Of a stretch of 64,000 bases of DNA, positions 1 to 8,395 are shown one piece after another. The stretch comes from Bacteroidales bacterium. Lineage in GTDB: Bacteria > Bacteroidota > Bacteroidia > Bacteroidales > JAADJA01. The stretch's first letter is position 1. The number at the start of each line of letters is the position of its first letter. The position numbers and the translations under genes are program-made. A model generated the notes under the pieces. The model saw only the letters and a list, made by a program, of their open reading frames with translations, had not been told where the DNA came from and did no database searches. The stretch lies in NCBI GenBank assembly GCA_021740645.1, contig JAIOZL010000013.1, forward strand, positions 1-64,000, written 5' to 3'.

Positions 1-2
1 CT

Positions 3-95
3 ACTAAAGATGCAATTCATTTATATAATCATAAAAGATTACATTTATCTTTGAACTATAAAACACCTGATCATGTGTATAAATTGGTCGCCTAA
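3..95 (+). pseudogene. IS3-family transposase (OrfB) C-terminal end, partial at window edge
   Basis: The reading frame open at the left edge ends with YNHKRLHLSLNYKTPDHVY and then a stop at 93-95. The pattern YNxxRxHxSLxYxTPxxV is the usual end of the integrase (rve) domain of IS3-family OrfB transposases. Only 30 codons are visible, so it cannot be said whether the full gene is intact outside the window. No terminal inverted repeat could be recognised in the about 80 bases downstream. It marks the left part of the window as an accessory region. Confidence 0.75.
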
Positions 96-176
96 TTTAT
101 TTTTTAACCTGTAGACTTATTTTAGGACTAGACATTTTAAAAGACAGAAACCAATTGAAGAAAATGAATAGTAATA

Positions 177-590
177 ATGTTTCGATCAAGTTTTAATTAT
201 TGGAAAGGAGTATTAGACAAAATAATCCCTGCCAAATACCAGGGTTATATTTTTCTATTGAGTTTGGTAATTATTGTTCTAGCATTGACCTTGAATAACA
301 ATGAAAAGGATAAGACTAATCAAGATTTCTATAATTTAGAATTAAAAAGTAGGGTAAGTGAAATTGTTGATAAAGAAGAGGGATTCCATTATAGAATTGA
401 CTCGAACTGGTATCTCATAAAACATATTATTGTAAAACACATTTCAATTGGAGATTCAATATTGAAAGACTCAAATTCATTAGACATTATAATAAAAGGA
501 CCAAAAGGAATAAAATGGAATTCATCTGTAAATAGGGACATAATTTTTAAACTAATTACACCAGAAAATAAAAAAGCAGAAAAAGATTAA
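177..590 (+). CDS. Hypothetical single-pass membrane protein
   Basis: This is a 137-residue protein of unknown function. A basic N-terminus (residues 1-20) is followed by one hydrophobic segment at about residues 24-40, then a polar, lysine-rich domain likely to lie outside the membrane. An upstream ATG at 164 runs into a stop after ten codons, so 177 is the best start. No family was recognised. It follows the IS3 transposase remnant and is followed by 590 non-coding bases with repeats, so it may belong to mobile or accessory DNA. Confidence 0.5.
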   Translation: MFRSSFNYWKGVLDKIIPAKYQGYIFLLSLVIIVLALTLNNNEKDKTNQDFYNLELKSRVSEIVDKEEGFHYRIDSNWYLIKHIIVKHISIGDSILKDSNSLDIIIKGPKGIKWNSSVNRDIIFKLITPENKKAEKD

Positions 591-612
591 ACAAAAAAAA
601 ACGACACTCATC

Positions 613-664
613 GTTGTCCGTAGCGTCCCGGCTACGGACCTTTACAAAAGTACATTTCTTAGCA
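613..664 (+). repeat. Dispersed palindromic repeat, copy 1
   Basis: A perfect 9-bp stem GTCCGTAGC (616-624) / GCTACGGAC (631-639) with a 6-base loop is followed by the tail CCTTTACAAAAGTACATTTC. Copies 2 (about 1005-1048) and 3 (about 8453-8510) share the stem and tail in the same orientation. The function is unknown; it resembles a small non-coding mobile or REP-like repeat. Confidence 0.7.
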
Positions 665-1004
665 TCCCCAAATGGCGCAAGTGTCCAAGCCAGGCCTCCT
701 GCGCAAGCATCACTTATGCCTAAGTAGAAGGAACTACAGGCTCGTACCTGCAAGATGATTTTTTCTTCTGGGGTTTATAAACATAAGTAGGATGTAAAAA
801 AGAGCGGTGGCCTGAAAAAACGCCGGGCGTGGGCAGGCCATGTGGGTGGATAGGATCGTTTTTTCTTGATTTTTTGTATCTTTTTTATCAAGAAAAAAGA
901 TAGAAAGAATGGAAACCTGCCACGGGAAAAATCAGACTGAGACCAGGACATAGGACTACGAAAACGAAAATATAAGAAAGACTCCCCACTACCCCAAGTT
1001 AAAC

Positions 1005-1048
1005 TCCGTAGCCTCCCCGGCTACGGACCTTTACAAAAGTACATTTCC
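1005..1048 (+). repeat. Dispersed palindromic repeat, copy 2
   Basis: The stem TCCGTAGC (1005-1012) / GCTACGGA (1020-1027) with a 7-base C-rich loop is followed by the same tail as copy 1 (CCTTTACAAAAGTACATTTC). The upstream part of copy 1 (TCGTTG) is missing here. Confidence 0.7.
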
Positions 1049-1184
1049 CATGTTCTATTCAATTGTGCTTCGTGCTCGCACATATAATAACAATCTACCT
1101 TAACTTTAATCTTTGTTCTTTGTTATTGTATAGGTCTAAACCTTAAGATAATTTAAGGGGACAAAACACTGACAAATTGCAGAT

Positions 1185-1631
1185 ATGAAAACGAATGAGG
1201 AAATTTTCAAAATTTTAATAGAGGAAGGATTCAGTAAAGGTGACCTATCTGTTTTTGATACATATTCTTCACCAAAATTTGTTGAACATCAACATGGATT
1301 CTTCCCTCCCAATGTTGAAGGAGTAAAAAAGGCAATTAATAGTCTGCACTACTCATTTCCAGATTTTTCAATGACCATAGATGATATGATTATTGACGGC
1401 ACCAAGGTTTGGGGGCGGATGACAGCAAGGGGGACTCAAAAAAACAAATTCGGACCCTTGTACCCAACTGGTAAAAAATTTGAGATTACCGTAATCGATA
1501 TTATGCGATTCGATTCAGGAAAACTAATAGAACACTGGGGCGTCCCCGATAAATTGGCCCTCATGGAACAACTTGGCATGAAACCACCACCAAAACTTAT
1601 TATGAAAATAATGAGCTTGCTTAACAAATGA
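1185..1631 (+). CDS. SnoaL-like / ester cyclase family protein (NTF2-like fold)
   Basis: The 148-residue protein has the length and pattern of SnoaL-like proteins, which share a cone-shaped NTF2-like fold. A helical N-terminus is followed by VEHQHG at about residues 33-38, then FPDFSMTIDDMIIDGTKV, and the strand FEITVIDIMRFDSGKLIEHW at about 100-119, a typical final motif of this family. The substrate cannot be predicted; family members range from polyketide cyclases to proteins of unknown role. The stop codon overlaps the start of the downstream cupin gene by four bases (ATGA), so the two are probably translated together. Confidence 0.75.
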   Translation: MKTNEEIFKILIEEGFSKGDLSVFDTYSSPKFVEHQHGFFPPNVEGVKKAINSLHYSFPDFSMTIDDMIIDGTKVWGRMTARGTQKNKFGPLYPTGKKFEITVIDIMRFDSGKLIEHWGVPDKLALMEQLGMKPPPKLIMKIMSLLNK

Positions 1632-2197
1632 AAATGAAAAGAAGAAATTTTTTTATATCAGCACTTGCAATTATACCTACGCTTGTATTTGCTAAAATTG
1701 AATCAATAATTCCCATGAGAACGAAAAAAGGGTTTAAAGTAAATGCAGGTGAAGCCAGATTCGGCAAGCACTACAAAATGAAAGGTGTTACACAAAATAT
1801 ATTGGACATCAAAATATCTGGAAATGATACTGAGAATGATTTAGCTGTATTTGAGCAAACCGGTCTTAGTCCTGACGGTGGGCCACCTTTGCATATTCAT
1901 CCATTTCAGGATGAATGGTTCTATGTTATAGAAGGTGAGTATTTGTTTCAGGTTGGTGAGGACAAATATCAAATGAAATCAGGTGACACAATTTTTCTTC
2001 CAAGGAATGTTCAACATGCCTTTATTCAATTGACAGAAAAAGGGAAAATGATTGTTTCTTATTTGCCTGCTGGTAAAATGGAAGAGTTCTTTGCTGTTAC
2101 TGACAAATGGACATCTCCTCCATCGAAAGAAGAAATTTTAAAAGTATTTACCGACCATGATATGCAAGTTGTTGGACCAGCTCTGAAAGTTGAATGA
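1628..2197 (+). CDS. Secreted cupin-domain protein
   Basis: The 189-residue protein begins with KRRNFFIS and a hydrophobic stretch ending near residue 22. This looks like an export signal, possibly twin-arginine, although the arginine pair lies close to the start. The cupin core shows GPPLHIHPFQDEW and a second motif GDTIFLPRNVQHAF. The expected metal ligands are His89, His91, Glu96 and His130, all present. It is predicted to be a single-domain metal-binding cupin; the reaction is not known. It overlaps the upstream SnoaL-like gene by four bases, so the two probably form one operon. Confidence 0.78.
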   Translation: MKMKRRNFFISALAIIPTLVFAKIESIIPMRTKKGFKVNAGEARFGKHYKMKGVTQNILDIKISGNDTENDLAVFEQTGLSPDGGPPLHIHPFQDEWFYVIEGEYLFQVGEDKYQMKSGDTIFLPRNVQHAFIQLTEKGKMIVSYLPAGKMEEFFAVTDKWTSPPSKEEILKVFTDHDMQVVGPALKVE

Positions 2198-2501
2198 AAG
2201 ATAAGTAAATAATACGCATGAACGCACAACCCCCCCCACTGGCCCCATCTTATAACAGGTGCCTCGCTAAAAACAAGATTGCTGGCAAGGTACGAATACC
2301 GGAATTGAATTAAAACCCGGGATTATGATGGTAAAATTGGTTTTGATAATGTTTGTATTTTAGGATTAGTTTATTTTCAAGTACATTTTTGAACATCCCT
2401 TTAAAAGCCCTAAATTTGATCTTTTATTGAATAAACCGATGTGTTTATGACGAACTGCAGTTATGCATAACTTTGACCCCATCCTGAAATAGAATAACAT
2501 T
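2198..2501. other. Intergenic stretch, no gene seen
   Basis: About 300 bases. There is a run of eight C residues near 2230 and a short palindrome GTTATGCATAAC near 2460. No open frame on either strand looks real, and no promoter consensus is clear. Confidence 0.4.
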
Positions 2502-3554
2502 ATGAAGAAGAAACAAATAAAACGGCCTGCCCCGTCTTTACGGGGAATACTCAGAATAGCATTTATTCTTGCAAGCATAAGCTCGCTGTACTTTGTACCA
2601 TGGATTTTGGTAAAGGCCTGGATTTTGCCTCTACCGGATACGGTACAGGAACAACTGGATGAAGCAATTGGATATGGATTTGACGGGATGATTGTTTACG
2701 TGGACCAGGCAGGGAAGCCTCCGGAGTTTTATGCTGCAGGCTGGCACGACCGGAAAAATAAAATACCTGCCTACCCGCAAGCCTTATTCAAGATTGCCAG
2801 TATTACCAAGCTATATGTCGCTGTTGCTACCGCAAAATTAGTAAAAGCAAGGCGTTTGTCTTTGAATAAAACACTCGCTGAATACTTTCCGGAACTTGAG
2901 GGAAGAATTGAAAATGCAGACAAAATAACCTTGAGAATGATGCTGCAACACCGGAGTGGCATTCCCAATTTTGTAGACCATCCTGAGTATTGGACAAAAC
3001 CTCCAAAAAGCAGACAGGAAACACTTGAATACGCACTGGATTTACCAGCAGACTTTGAACCGGGTGAGGATTATGGTTATTCAAATACCAATTATATGTT
3101 GATTGAGGACCTCATTGATAGAACATTGGGCTATCCTCACCAGCAATATATCAAGGAGGAAATTTTGAATCCGCTTGGGCTGAAAAACACTTTTGGTTCG
3201 CTTGGTGAAGTTGATATAGACGATGTGATGAGTGGCTATTATGTTGGCGTTGATGTAGATTTTAAGTATGAGAACACATGCTTAATGCTGGCTACAGCAG
3301 AGGATGTGGGTATATTCTTGCGAGCATTAAACGATGGTTCCGTATTTAATAAAGGTGAACAGGAAATCTATTCCTCCATTTACGTGTACGAACATACAGG
3401 TTTGCTACCCGGCTACCAGAGCATAGCAAAATACCACAAAGACATGGACATGGTTGTAATCCAATTCAATAATACAACCAACTTTGATGGATATGACTGG
3501 AATTTAGCGGAAATCATTTATAGCCGGGTTGTCAAAATAGTAAGGAATAAATAA
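2502..3554 (+). CDS. Beta-lactamase-family serine hydrolase (class C / D-alanyl-D-alanine carboxypeptidase-like)
   Basis: The 350-residue protein has an N-terminal membrane anchor at about residues 17-38 and a penicillin-binding-protein/class C beta-lactamase fold. All three active-site motifs are visible: SITK (Ser100, Lys103), YSN (Tyr193-Asn195) and HTG (298-300), the last in place of KTG as is common in this esterase/peptidase subfamily. Proteins of this type act as peptidases, esterases or amidases in the cell envelope, and true beta-lactamase activity should not be assumed. It stands alone, with about 300-430 non-coding bases on each side. Confidence 0.85.
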   Translation: MKKKQIKRPAPSLRGILRIAFILASISSLYFVPWILVKAWILPLPDTVQEQLDEAIGYGFDGMIVYVDQAGKPPEFYAAGWHDRKNKIPAYPQALFKIASITKLYVAVATAKLVKARRLSLNKTLAEYFPELEGRIENADKITLRMMLQHRSGIPNFVDHPEYWTKPPKSRQETLEYALDLPADFEPGEDYGYSNTNYMLIEDLIDRTLGYPHQQYIKEEILNPLGLKNTFGSLGEVDIDDVMSGYYVGVDVDFKYENTCLMLATAEDVGIFLRALNDGSVFNKGEQEIYSSIYVYEHTGLLPGYQSIAKYHKDMDMVVIQFNNTTNFDGYDWNLAEIIYSRVVKIVRNK

Positions 3555-3903
3555 GGCGCATAAAATTTTGTATAAATAGAATAGTCCGGAAAGCTTACGA
3601 GACTGCCATTACGCCTACAGTTCACCCTTTTAACCCATACCAAAAAGACGCAGCAGAAGTTTGTCATCCAAAACAAACTTAGTTTTTAACTTTCAGAATA
3701 AAGCCAGGGAAAAACTCATAATAGGGTTAATTAAATTACTTTATAAGAAAAATGCATAAACGGTTTTCAAAGAAAAACCGATACTTTAAACAAAACGAAA
3801 ATCATTGAACCGGATCAAGGATGTAACTTAGCGTAATATTTAAACAACTATTTACTATATTAAGAGTTAAATCTTTGTGAAGATTAGTTTAAATCATTTT
3901 GAA

Positions 3904-3993
3904 ATGTCAGCTAAAAGATTAAAAACCAAAATGGATGATTTACCTAAGTCATCGCAAAAAATAACTTCACAGCCAAAGGGGAAAATAAAATGA
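3904..3993 (+). CDS. Possible 29-residue leader ORF upstream of the PAS kinase
   Basis: An ATG at 3904 opens a 29-codon frame rich in Lys and Ser (starts MSAKRLKTKM). Its stop codon overlaps the start of the kinase by four bases (ATGA). That arrangement suggests translational coupling or a short leader. It could also be the remains of a longer N-terminus or chance. There is no similarity that I recognise. Confidence 0.3.
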   Translation: MSAKRLKTKMDDLPKSSQKITSQPKGKIK

Positions 3994-5324
3994 ATACCAT
4001 AATAGAAAACAGCGTTAGAAATTCGGATCATTATGCCAGAAGCCTGATTGAAGCAAGTTTAGATCCACTGGTGACCATTAGCAGAGAAGGAAAGATAACC
4101 GATGTTAATGAGGCATCAGTAAACATTACTGGTATTCCGCGAGGAGAAATGATGAATACAGACTTCTCAAATTATTTTACTGATCCTGGAAAAGCGCGGG
4201 CAGGTTATCGTAAAGTTTTTGAAAAAGGTTTTTTAGCAGATTACCCATTAACCATAAAACACACAAATGGGAATTTAACAGATGTGCTTTACAATGCTTC
4301 TGTTTATAAAGATGACAAAGGAAATGTACTTGGCGTTTTTGCGTCAGCACGTGATGTTACGGAGCAAAAATGGGCAATAGAACTAAGAAAAGTCAATAAA
4401 GAGCTTGCCTTTCAAAATAGCGAGAGAGAAAAACGTGCAGATGAATTGGTCGTGGCAAACAAAGAACTCGTATTTCAAAACCAGGAGAAAGGGAAGCGGG
4501 CAGCAGAATTAATCATTGCAAATAAAGAACTTGCCTATCAAAACATGTTGAAAGAAAAACGGGCGATTGATCTTGTAATCACAAATAAGGAACTTCAGCA
4601 ATTAATTCAGTTAAACAAGGACAAGGACAAATTTTTCTCAATTATTACCCATGATCTGAGAAGCCCTTTCAATTCTATTATCGTGTATAGCGAATATCTC
4701 GTAGAACAGATCAATGAAAAGAACTATGAAAAAATTGGAGATTTTGCTAATGTCATACTTGAGTCGTCGAACAGGGCAATGGATTTGCTGATGAACCTTA
4801 TGGTATGGGCGAAATCGCAATCCGGTAGATTGGATTTCAATCCAGAGTATTTCGATATTATCACACTTTTCGACGAAGTTAGGCTCCTATTAAATGACGT
4901 TGCCAGGCATAAATCCATCCATATTGAATGTACACCTTCTTCTGGTATTTTAGTTAATGCGGATAAGGAAATGATTAGCTCAGTATTGAGAAATTTGATT
5001 TCAAATGCTATAAAATTCACCCAAGCTGAAGGAAAGATTACGATTTCAGCAGTGGACCAAAAAGACCAGTTAACCATTTCGGTAAGCGATACGGGTATTG
5101 GAATATCAAAAGAGAGAATAAACAAACTGTTCAATATTAGTGACGGTTATTCAACTCAGGGTACGCAGGATGAAACGGGGACAGGTTTGGGTTTGATTCT
5201 CTGTAAGGAGTTTATTGAAAAAAACGGGGGGAAAATTTGGGTTGACGGTGAGGATGGAATCGGGACTACCTTTTACTTTTCATTACCAAAAAGGATTAAT
5301 AACAGGCTGAGTATTGATACCTGA
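3990..5324 (+). CDS. PAS-domain sensor histidine kinase with a 21-residue coiled-coil repeat
   Basis: A 444-residue soluble sensor kinase. Residues about 13-127 form a PAS/PAC domain (ISREGKITDVNEAS ... ASARDVTEQK). Residues 136-198 are three near-identical 21-residue units beginning NKEL, exactly three heptads each, predicted to be a coiled-coil signalling helix. The HisKA domain follows, with the phospho-accepting His221 in THDLRSPFNS. The HATPase domain has an N box (NLISNAIKF), a G1 box (DTGIGIS) and a G2 box (GTGLGL). There is no transmembrane segment and no receiver domain, so the input is cytoplasmic and the partner regulator lies elsewhere. There is no response regulator next to it. 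Confidence 0.9.
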   Translation: MNTIIENSVRNSDHYARSLIEASLDPLVTISREGKITDVNEASVNITGIPRGEMMNTDFSNYFTDPGKARAGYRKVFEKGFLADYPLTIKHTNGNLTDVLYNASVYKDDKGNVLGVFASARDVTEQKWAIELRKVNKELAFQNSEREKRADELVVANKELVFQNQEKGKRAAELIIANKELAYQNMLKEKRAIDLVITNKELQQLIQLNKDKDKFFSIITHDLRSPFNSIIVYSEYLVEQINEKNYEKIGDFANVILESSNRAMDLLMNLMVWAKSQSGRLDFNPEYFDIITLFDEVRLLLNDVARHKSIHIECTPSSGILVNADKEMISSVLRNLISNAIKFTQAEGKITISAVDQKDQLTISVSDTGIGISKERINKLFNISDGYSTQGTQDETGTGLGLILCKEFIEKNGGKIWVDGEDGIGTTFYFSLPKRINNRLSIDT

Positions 5325-5562
5325 AAACAATAATATCTTTCGAAACGAATCAGCCCGATTTTTATAACCCACTGTAAAAAGGTCTTTTTTAATATTGTAT
5401 CTTTTATTTGCTATTGCAGAACTAAACCTGCTTTCTCATACTATACTACTTCAAAATTTAGAACCAATTTAAATACAATATTATCTATTTTAGCTTCACC
5501 AAAAACAAACAAATGCTGTTTGCTAAAACCGTTTATACATGCTTATACCTGTTTACAATTGA
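5325..5562. other. Intergenic stretch between the kinase and the attC-like array
   Basis: About 240 AT-rich bases with no open frame worth calling. It may be the remains of an earlier cassette, because an attC-like site begins immediately after it, but no intact gene or matching core site was found here. Confidence 0.35.
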
Positions 5563-5701
5563 GTATAACACGATGGTCATAGCCAATTGGCAGGACAGTG
5601 GTATTTTGATAGGGAGGTTAGTAAATTGAAATGAAGTGCAAATTTATAAACATACGTGGGGTAAAATGCCAACTGGCCATACCACGATAACGTTATGCAG
5701 C
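5563..5701 (+). repeat. attC-like recombination site A (left end of cassette 1)
   Basis: An imperfect palindrome: left arm TGGTCATAGCCAATTGGCA (5574-5592), right arm TGCCAACTGGCCATACCA (5667-5684). They pair except for one extra C on the left arm (about 5578) and G/A exchanges. The outer parts are GTATAAC (5563-5569) and GTTATGCAGC (5692-5701), in the positions of the inverse core and core sites of integron attC elements. GTTATGC differs from the classical GTTRRRY core at one position. The site immediately precedes the gene at 5735. The identification is by architecture, not by a covariance model. Confidence 0.55.
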
Positions 5702-5734
5702 AGTTAAAAATACAGACAAATAATACATAAAATC

Positions 5735-6394
5735 ATGACTAATACCATAGAAAAAACAAAATCATTTGCAATGCAAACTGTTTCTTATGGAACACCAGTG
5801 GGGATAACAGCTGTATCTGCTGTGGCATTGTATAACCAAGTGACATTACTTGTAAATATTCTTATTCCAACTGCAATTCTATTAGTTTATGGAATGGTTT
5901 GGGCTTTATTAGAAATTCAAAAAGCAAGACAAGAAATCTCAAGATTGACCACACAGATTTCAAATGATGATAAGAAGAAATACTATTTACCAAATAAACT
6001 AAGATATCAAACAGGTGATCCGACAGAAAATGAGGATTGGTATTTTTTAAGTAACTATTCAGAAACTGCCAGAAAATATGAAGAATTAATACATTTATTA
6101 TCAAATCGGATTGGGATACAACTAAGTCCAGCAGCAAAAGAATTGTTAATAATTCCAATTCTCGAACAATATCAAATAAAAGGTGAACTTGATTATTGGG
6201 AAGTTGAGAATTCATTGAATAGTATTCTCCGCTTAGCTAAAAATGAGCCTTCAGTTATAGAATCTGACAATTCAAATAAAAGGACAACAATGTCTATTAT
6301 TAAAGCGTGGTGGAAAGACTTCTGTAACATACCACCATTTTGTACAAAAAAAGATAAAAACGAAAAGGACTTAAATGATAGAAACAATGTGTAA
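5735..6394 (+). CDS. Hypothetical membrane protein, first gene of cassette 1
   Basis: The 219-residue protein has one or two hydrophobic segments at about residues 17-58, then a cytoplasmic-looking domain with a possible short coiled coil (about 58-75) and a conserved-looking helical region at about 80-175. The tail is rich in Lys, Asp and Asn. No family was recognised. It overlaps the next gene by 20 bases, so both are likely made together. It begins about 35 bases after the core-like end of attC-like site A, the usual place for a cassette gene. Confidence 0.65.
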   Translation: MTNTIEKTKSFAMQTVSYGTPVGITAVSAVALYNQVTLLVNILIPTAILLVYGMVWALLEIQKARQEISRLTTQISNDDKKKYYLPNKLRYQTGDPTENEDWYFLSNYSETARKYEELIHLLSNRIGIQLSPAAKELLIIPILEQYQIKGELDYWEVENSLNSILRLAKNEPSVIESDNSNKRTTMSIIKAWWKDFCNIPPFCTKKDKNEKDLNDRNNV

Positions 6395-6977
6395 TCAAGA
6401 ACATCATAAAGATTCGATTAAAACATATACCGAACAAACAAAGTTACTTGTGACTCTTGCTTCTGCATTTATAATTGCTCCAGCAGCAACCTTCACATTA
6501 GTACCTGAGGCTAATCTTTACTTACTAATTTTCTCTGAGCTTTTTTTCGTCTTATCTGTATTATCTGGATATGTTGTTTTAGCATCAATTTCTGGTTGGC
6601 AAGCAATTAATAAATACGATGTTGATAGACCTGCAACAAGAAACTCTTCTCGTTTTCAAATTACATTTTATCTCATCGGTTTAATACTTTTTGTAGTAAT
6701 GATTAAAAATGCAAGTATTAATGATAAAGCGGAAGCAACTAACGAGAATAAGGACTTAATAATCTATACAGACGAAAAAATATTTGAACTGAAGGTAAAT
6801 CAATCTATAGTAATTTTTAACAATGACACTATAAGAACGGATTTATCAACTGATAGTACAACCAACATAGAATCTATTAACAGAATCTATATTATAGAGA
6901 AAAAACAAAACCGCTGCATAACAAAAAATATAGTGCATTTGGCAGATAGTGCTAAATGTGAGGATGATAGCAATTAA
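6375..6977 (+). CDS. Hypothetical membrane protein, second gene of cassette 1
   Basis: The 200-residue protein has three hydrophobic segments at about residues 24-46, 48-72 and 94-113, then a hydrophilic C-terminal domain. It overlaps the upstream membrane-protein gene by 20 bases. The last 20 or so codons lie inside the left half of attC-like site B (from 6913), so the C-terminal sequence is partly dictated by the recombination site. No family was recognised. A two-membrane-protein unit could be an effector pair, but nothing visible proves a role. Confidence 0.6.
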   Translation: MIETMCNQEHHKDSIKTYTEQTKLLVTLASAFIIAPAATFTLVPEANLYLLIFSELFFVLSVLSGYVVLASISGWQAINKYDVDRPATRNSSRFQITFYLIGLILFVVMIKNASINDKAEATNENKDLIIYTDEKIFELKVNQSIVIFNNDTIRTDLSTDSTTNIESINRIYIIEKKQNRCITKNIVHLADSAKCEDDSN

Positions 6978-7048
6978 GAAACATATTAGAAAATTGAAAG
7001 TTTGGAGCGTTGAGATGCCAAACGCACCATATTCAAACCGTTATGGGC
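6913..7048 (+). repeat. attC-like recombination site B (between cassettes 1 and 2)
   Basis: An 18-bp arm AATATAGTGCATTTGGCA (6927-6944) pairs with TGCCAAACGCACCATATT (7016-7033) with only two mismatches, both G/A. The outer sequences are GCTGCATAAC (6913-6922), the reverse complement of the start of cassette 1, and GTTATGGGC (7040-7048), the start of cassette 2. The total length of about 136 bp fits long attC sites of the VCR type. Confidence 0.6.
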
Positions 7049-8395
7049 AAGGCTAAAAAAACCATGAGAAAACAATAAACGGAAAAAAGAAAATGGGCTC
7101 CCTCTCTCAAATAACATTTGCAGACTATCCAATTTTTGATAATAAAAACTGGTATTATAATGAAATAGTGAACCTGATCTTTCAACCAAGTGATTTTCTA
7201 ATAGAAAAAAGAAAATACTCGACAAGGAACAAGTTGGTATGGGGTGATGCATACGAAAATGAGAAAGGTTATTTTGAATTTAAAGGATTCAGGCAAACGA
7301 GAGAAGTCTGTAAACAGCGGATTGAAATTTATGGCAATTCTTTAAAGAAAGCAAAGAAGGACTTTGTTAACGCCAAAAAGATTGCTAAACAAGAAGGTGA
7401 TTATTTCTTTTCATTAAGTGGTTTAAAATATGAAAGTTACTTATCAGAAATACAAAGCATTATTAAAACTAAAGAAAAGGGGTTCGATCAGGATTCTTTT
7501 AGTTTGCGGGATAGCTTAGGTAGTGGAGATTTGGGGATTTATGGACAATCCTTAGAATGTCTAATTTTTTCGATATTGAATGTATTAGAAGATGATGATA
7601 TCATAGAGTATGATTTGACAGATGTTATAGAAGGCGGTTGGGTAACAGAAACTCAAGCGAAAAGTATTGACATCGAGAAAATCATTATTCTGACTGAAGG
7701 AAAAACTGACGTTGAATTTATCCTAAAAAGCCTTGAGATACTTTATCCACATTTAAAGGACTATTATCATTTTATAGACTTTGAAGAATATAAGGTTGAA
7801 AGTAATGCATCTGCATTGGTAAAACTAGTTACTTCATTAGCAGCTGCTAACATAAAACATCCAATAATCGCCCTATTTGATAATGATACAACTGGTTTAA
7901 TGGAAATGAAAAAATTAACCTCACGAAATCTTCCCATTAATTTTAAAGTTTTAAAATACCCTGACATTTCTTTAGCAAAAAAGTATCCTACTATTGGTCC
8001 AACAGGTAAAAAACGAATGAATATCAACGGATCAGCTTGTGGTATAGAAATGTATTTTGGTATAGACGTTTTGACAAAAGACGATAATTTAATACCTGTT
8101 CAATGGAAAGGTTTTAATGAGAAAGAAAAGAAATATCAAGGAGAAATATCAGAAAAAAGATATGTTCAGGAGACCTTCAGAAAGAAAATAACTTCACATC
8201 AAACAAATGATATGACAGAAATGAAAAGATTATTAAATGAAATATTTAATGCATATAAATAATAGCCCAGCCCATAACAGCAAGTATATCACATAGCCGC
8301 GTTAGGGTTATCAAGTCAAAGAATTGTAAATTTGAAAATAGTACAAATCAACATAAATCAGAGTAAGGAACGGCTACGTGCCATACTTGCAACAC
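7040..8395 (+). mobile_element. Integron-like gene cassette 2 (HEPN/Toprim gene)
   Basis: The unit starts at GTTATGGGC (7040-7048), and the exact reverse complement GCCCATAAC occurs at 8270-8278, just after the gene. A single gene in the cassette direction fills most of the unit. The right core is degenerate (GTCACAC near 8396), so the right limit is approximate and this end may no longer be active. Confidence 0.5.
7093..8262 (+). CDS. HEPN/Toprim-associated domain protein, putative nuclease
   Basis: The 389-residue protein starts GSLSQITFADYPIFDNKNWYY and resembles the N-terminal domain found in HEPN/Toprim-associated proteins. A Toprim core follows at about residues 195-270: the catalytic Glu202 in LTEGKTD and the DxD pair Asp263/Asp265 in LFDNDTTG. 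Toprim domains cut or join nucleic acids using metal ions, and this group is usually found in defence or mobile contexts. No ATPase domain is fused. It is the only gene of integron-like cassette 2. A role in phage or plasmid defence is inferred from family and context only. Confidence 0.7.
   Translation: MGSLSQITFADYPIFDNKNWYYNEIVNLIFQPSDFLIEKRKYSTRNKLVWGDAYENEKGYFEFKGFRQTREVCKQRIEIYGNSLKKAKKDFVNAKKIAKQEGDYFFSLSGLKYESYLSEIQSIIKTKEKGFDQDSFSLRDSLGSGDLGIYGQSLECLIFSILNVLEDDDIIEYDLTDVIEGGWVTETQAKSIDIEKIIILTEGKTDVEFILKSLEILYPHLKDYYHFIDFEEYKVESNASALVKLVTSLAAANIKHPIIALFDNDTTGLMEMKKLTSRNLPINFKVLKYPDISLAKKYPTIGPTGKKRMNINGSACGIEMYFGIDVLTKDDNLIPVQWKGFNEKEKKYQGEISEKRYVQETFRKKITSHQTNDMTEMKRLLNEIFNAYK

Larger units (their letters stand above)
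591..1184. other. Non-coding stretch with two copies of a dispersed palindromic repeat
   Basis: About 590 bases without a convincing gene. It contains two copies of a hairpin repeat (listed separately) plus G-rich and poly-A tracts. A frame on the minus strand at 556-753 runs through the repeat and is not a credible gene. Near 1087-1130 there is AT-rich sequence that may hold the promoter of the gene starting at 1185, but no clear TAnnTTTG element was seen. Confidence 0.5.
5692..7039 (+). mobile_element. Integron-like gene cassette 1 (two membrane-protein genes)
   Basis: The unit runs from the core-like GTTATGCAGC at 5692 to just before the next core-like GTTATGGGC at 7040. Its own start sequence is repeated in inverted form as GCTGCATAAC at 6913-6922. 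This is the relation expected between the start of a cassette and the inverse core of its attC site when the cassette circularises. It contains two overlapping genes in the cassette direction. No integrase gene is in the window. Confidence 0.5.

Noticed and set aside
556..753. A minus-strand frame of 65 codons over the first repeat copy
   Set aside because: It overlaps a non-coding hairpin repeat and the end of another gene, with no supporting features.
2457..2475. GTTATGCATAAC near 2460 as another attC core
   Set aside because: It is a short perfect palindrome without long pairing arms on either side, so chance is the simpler explanation.
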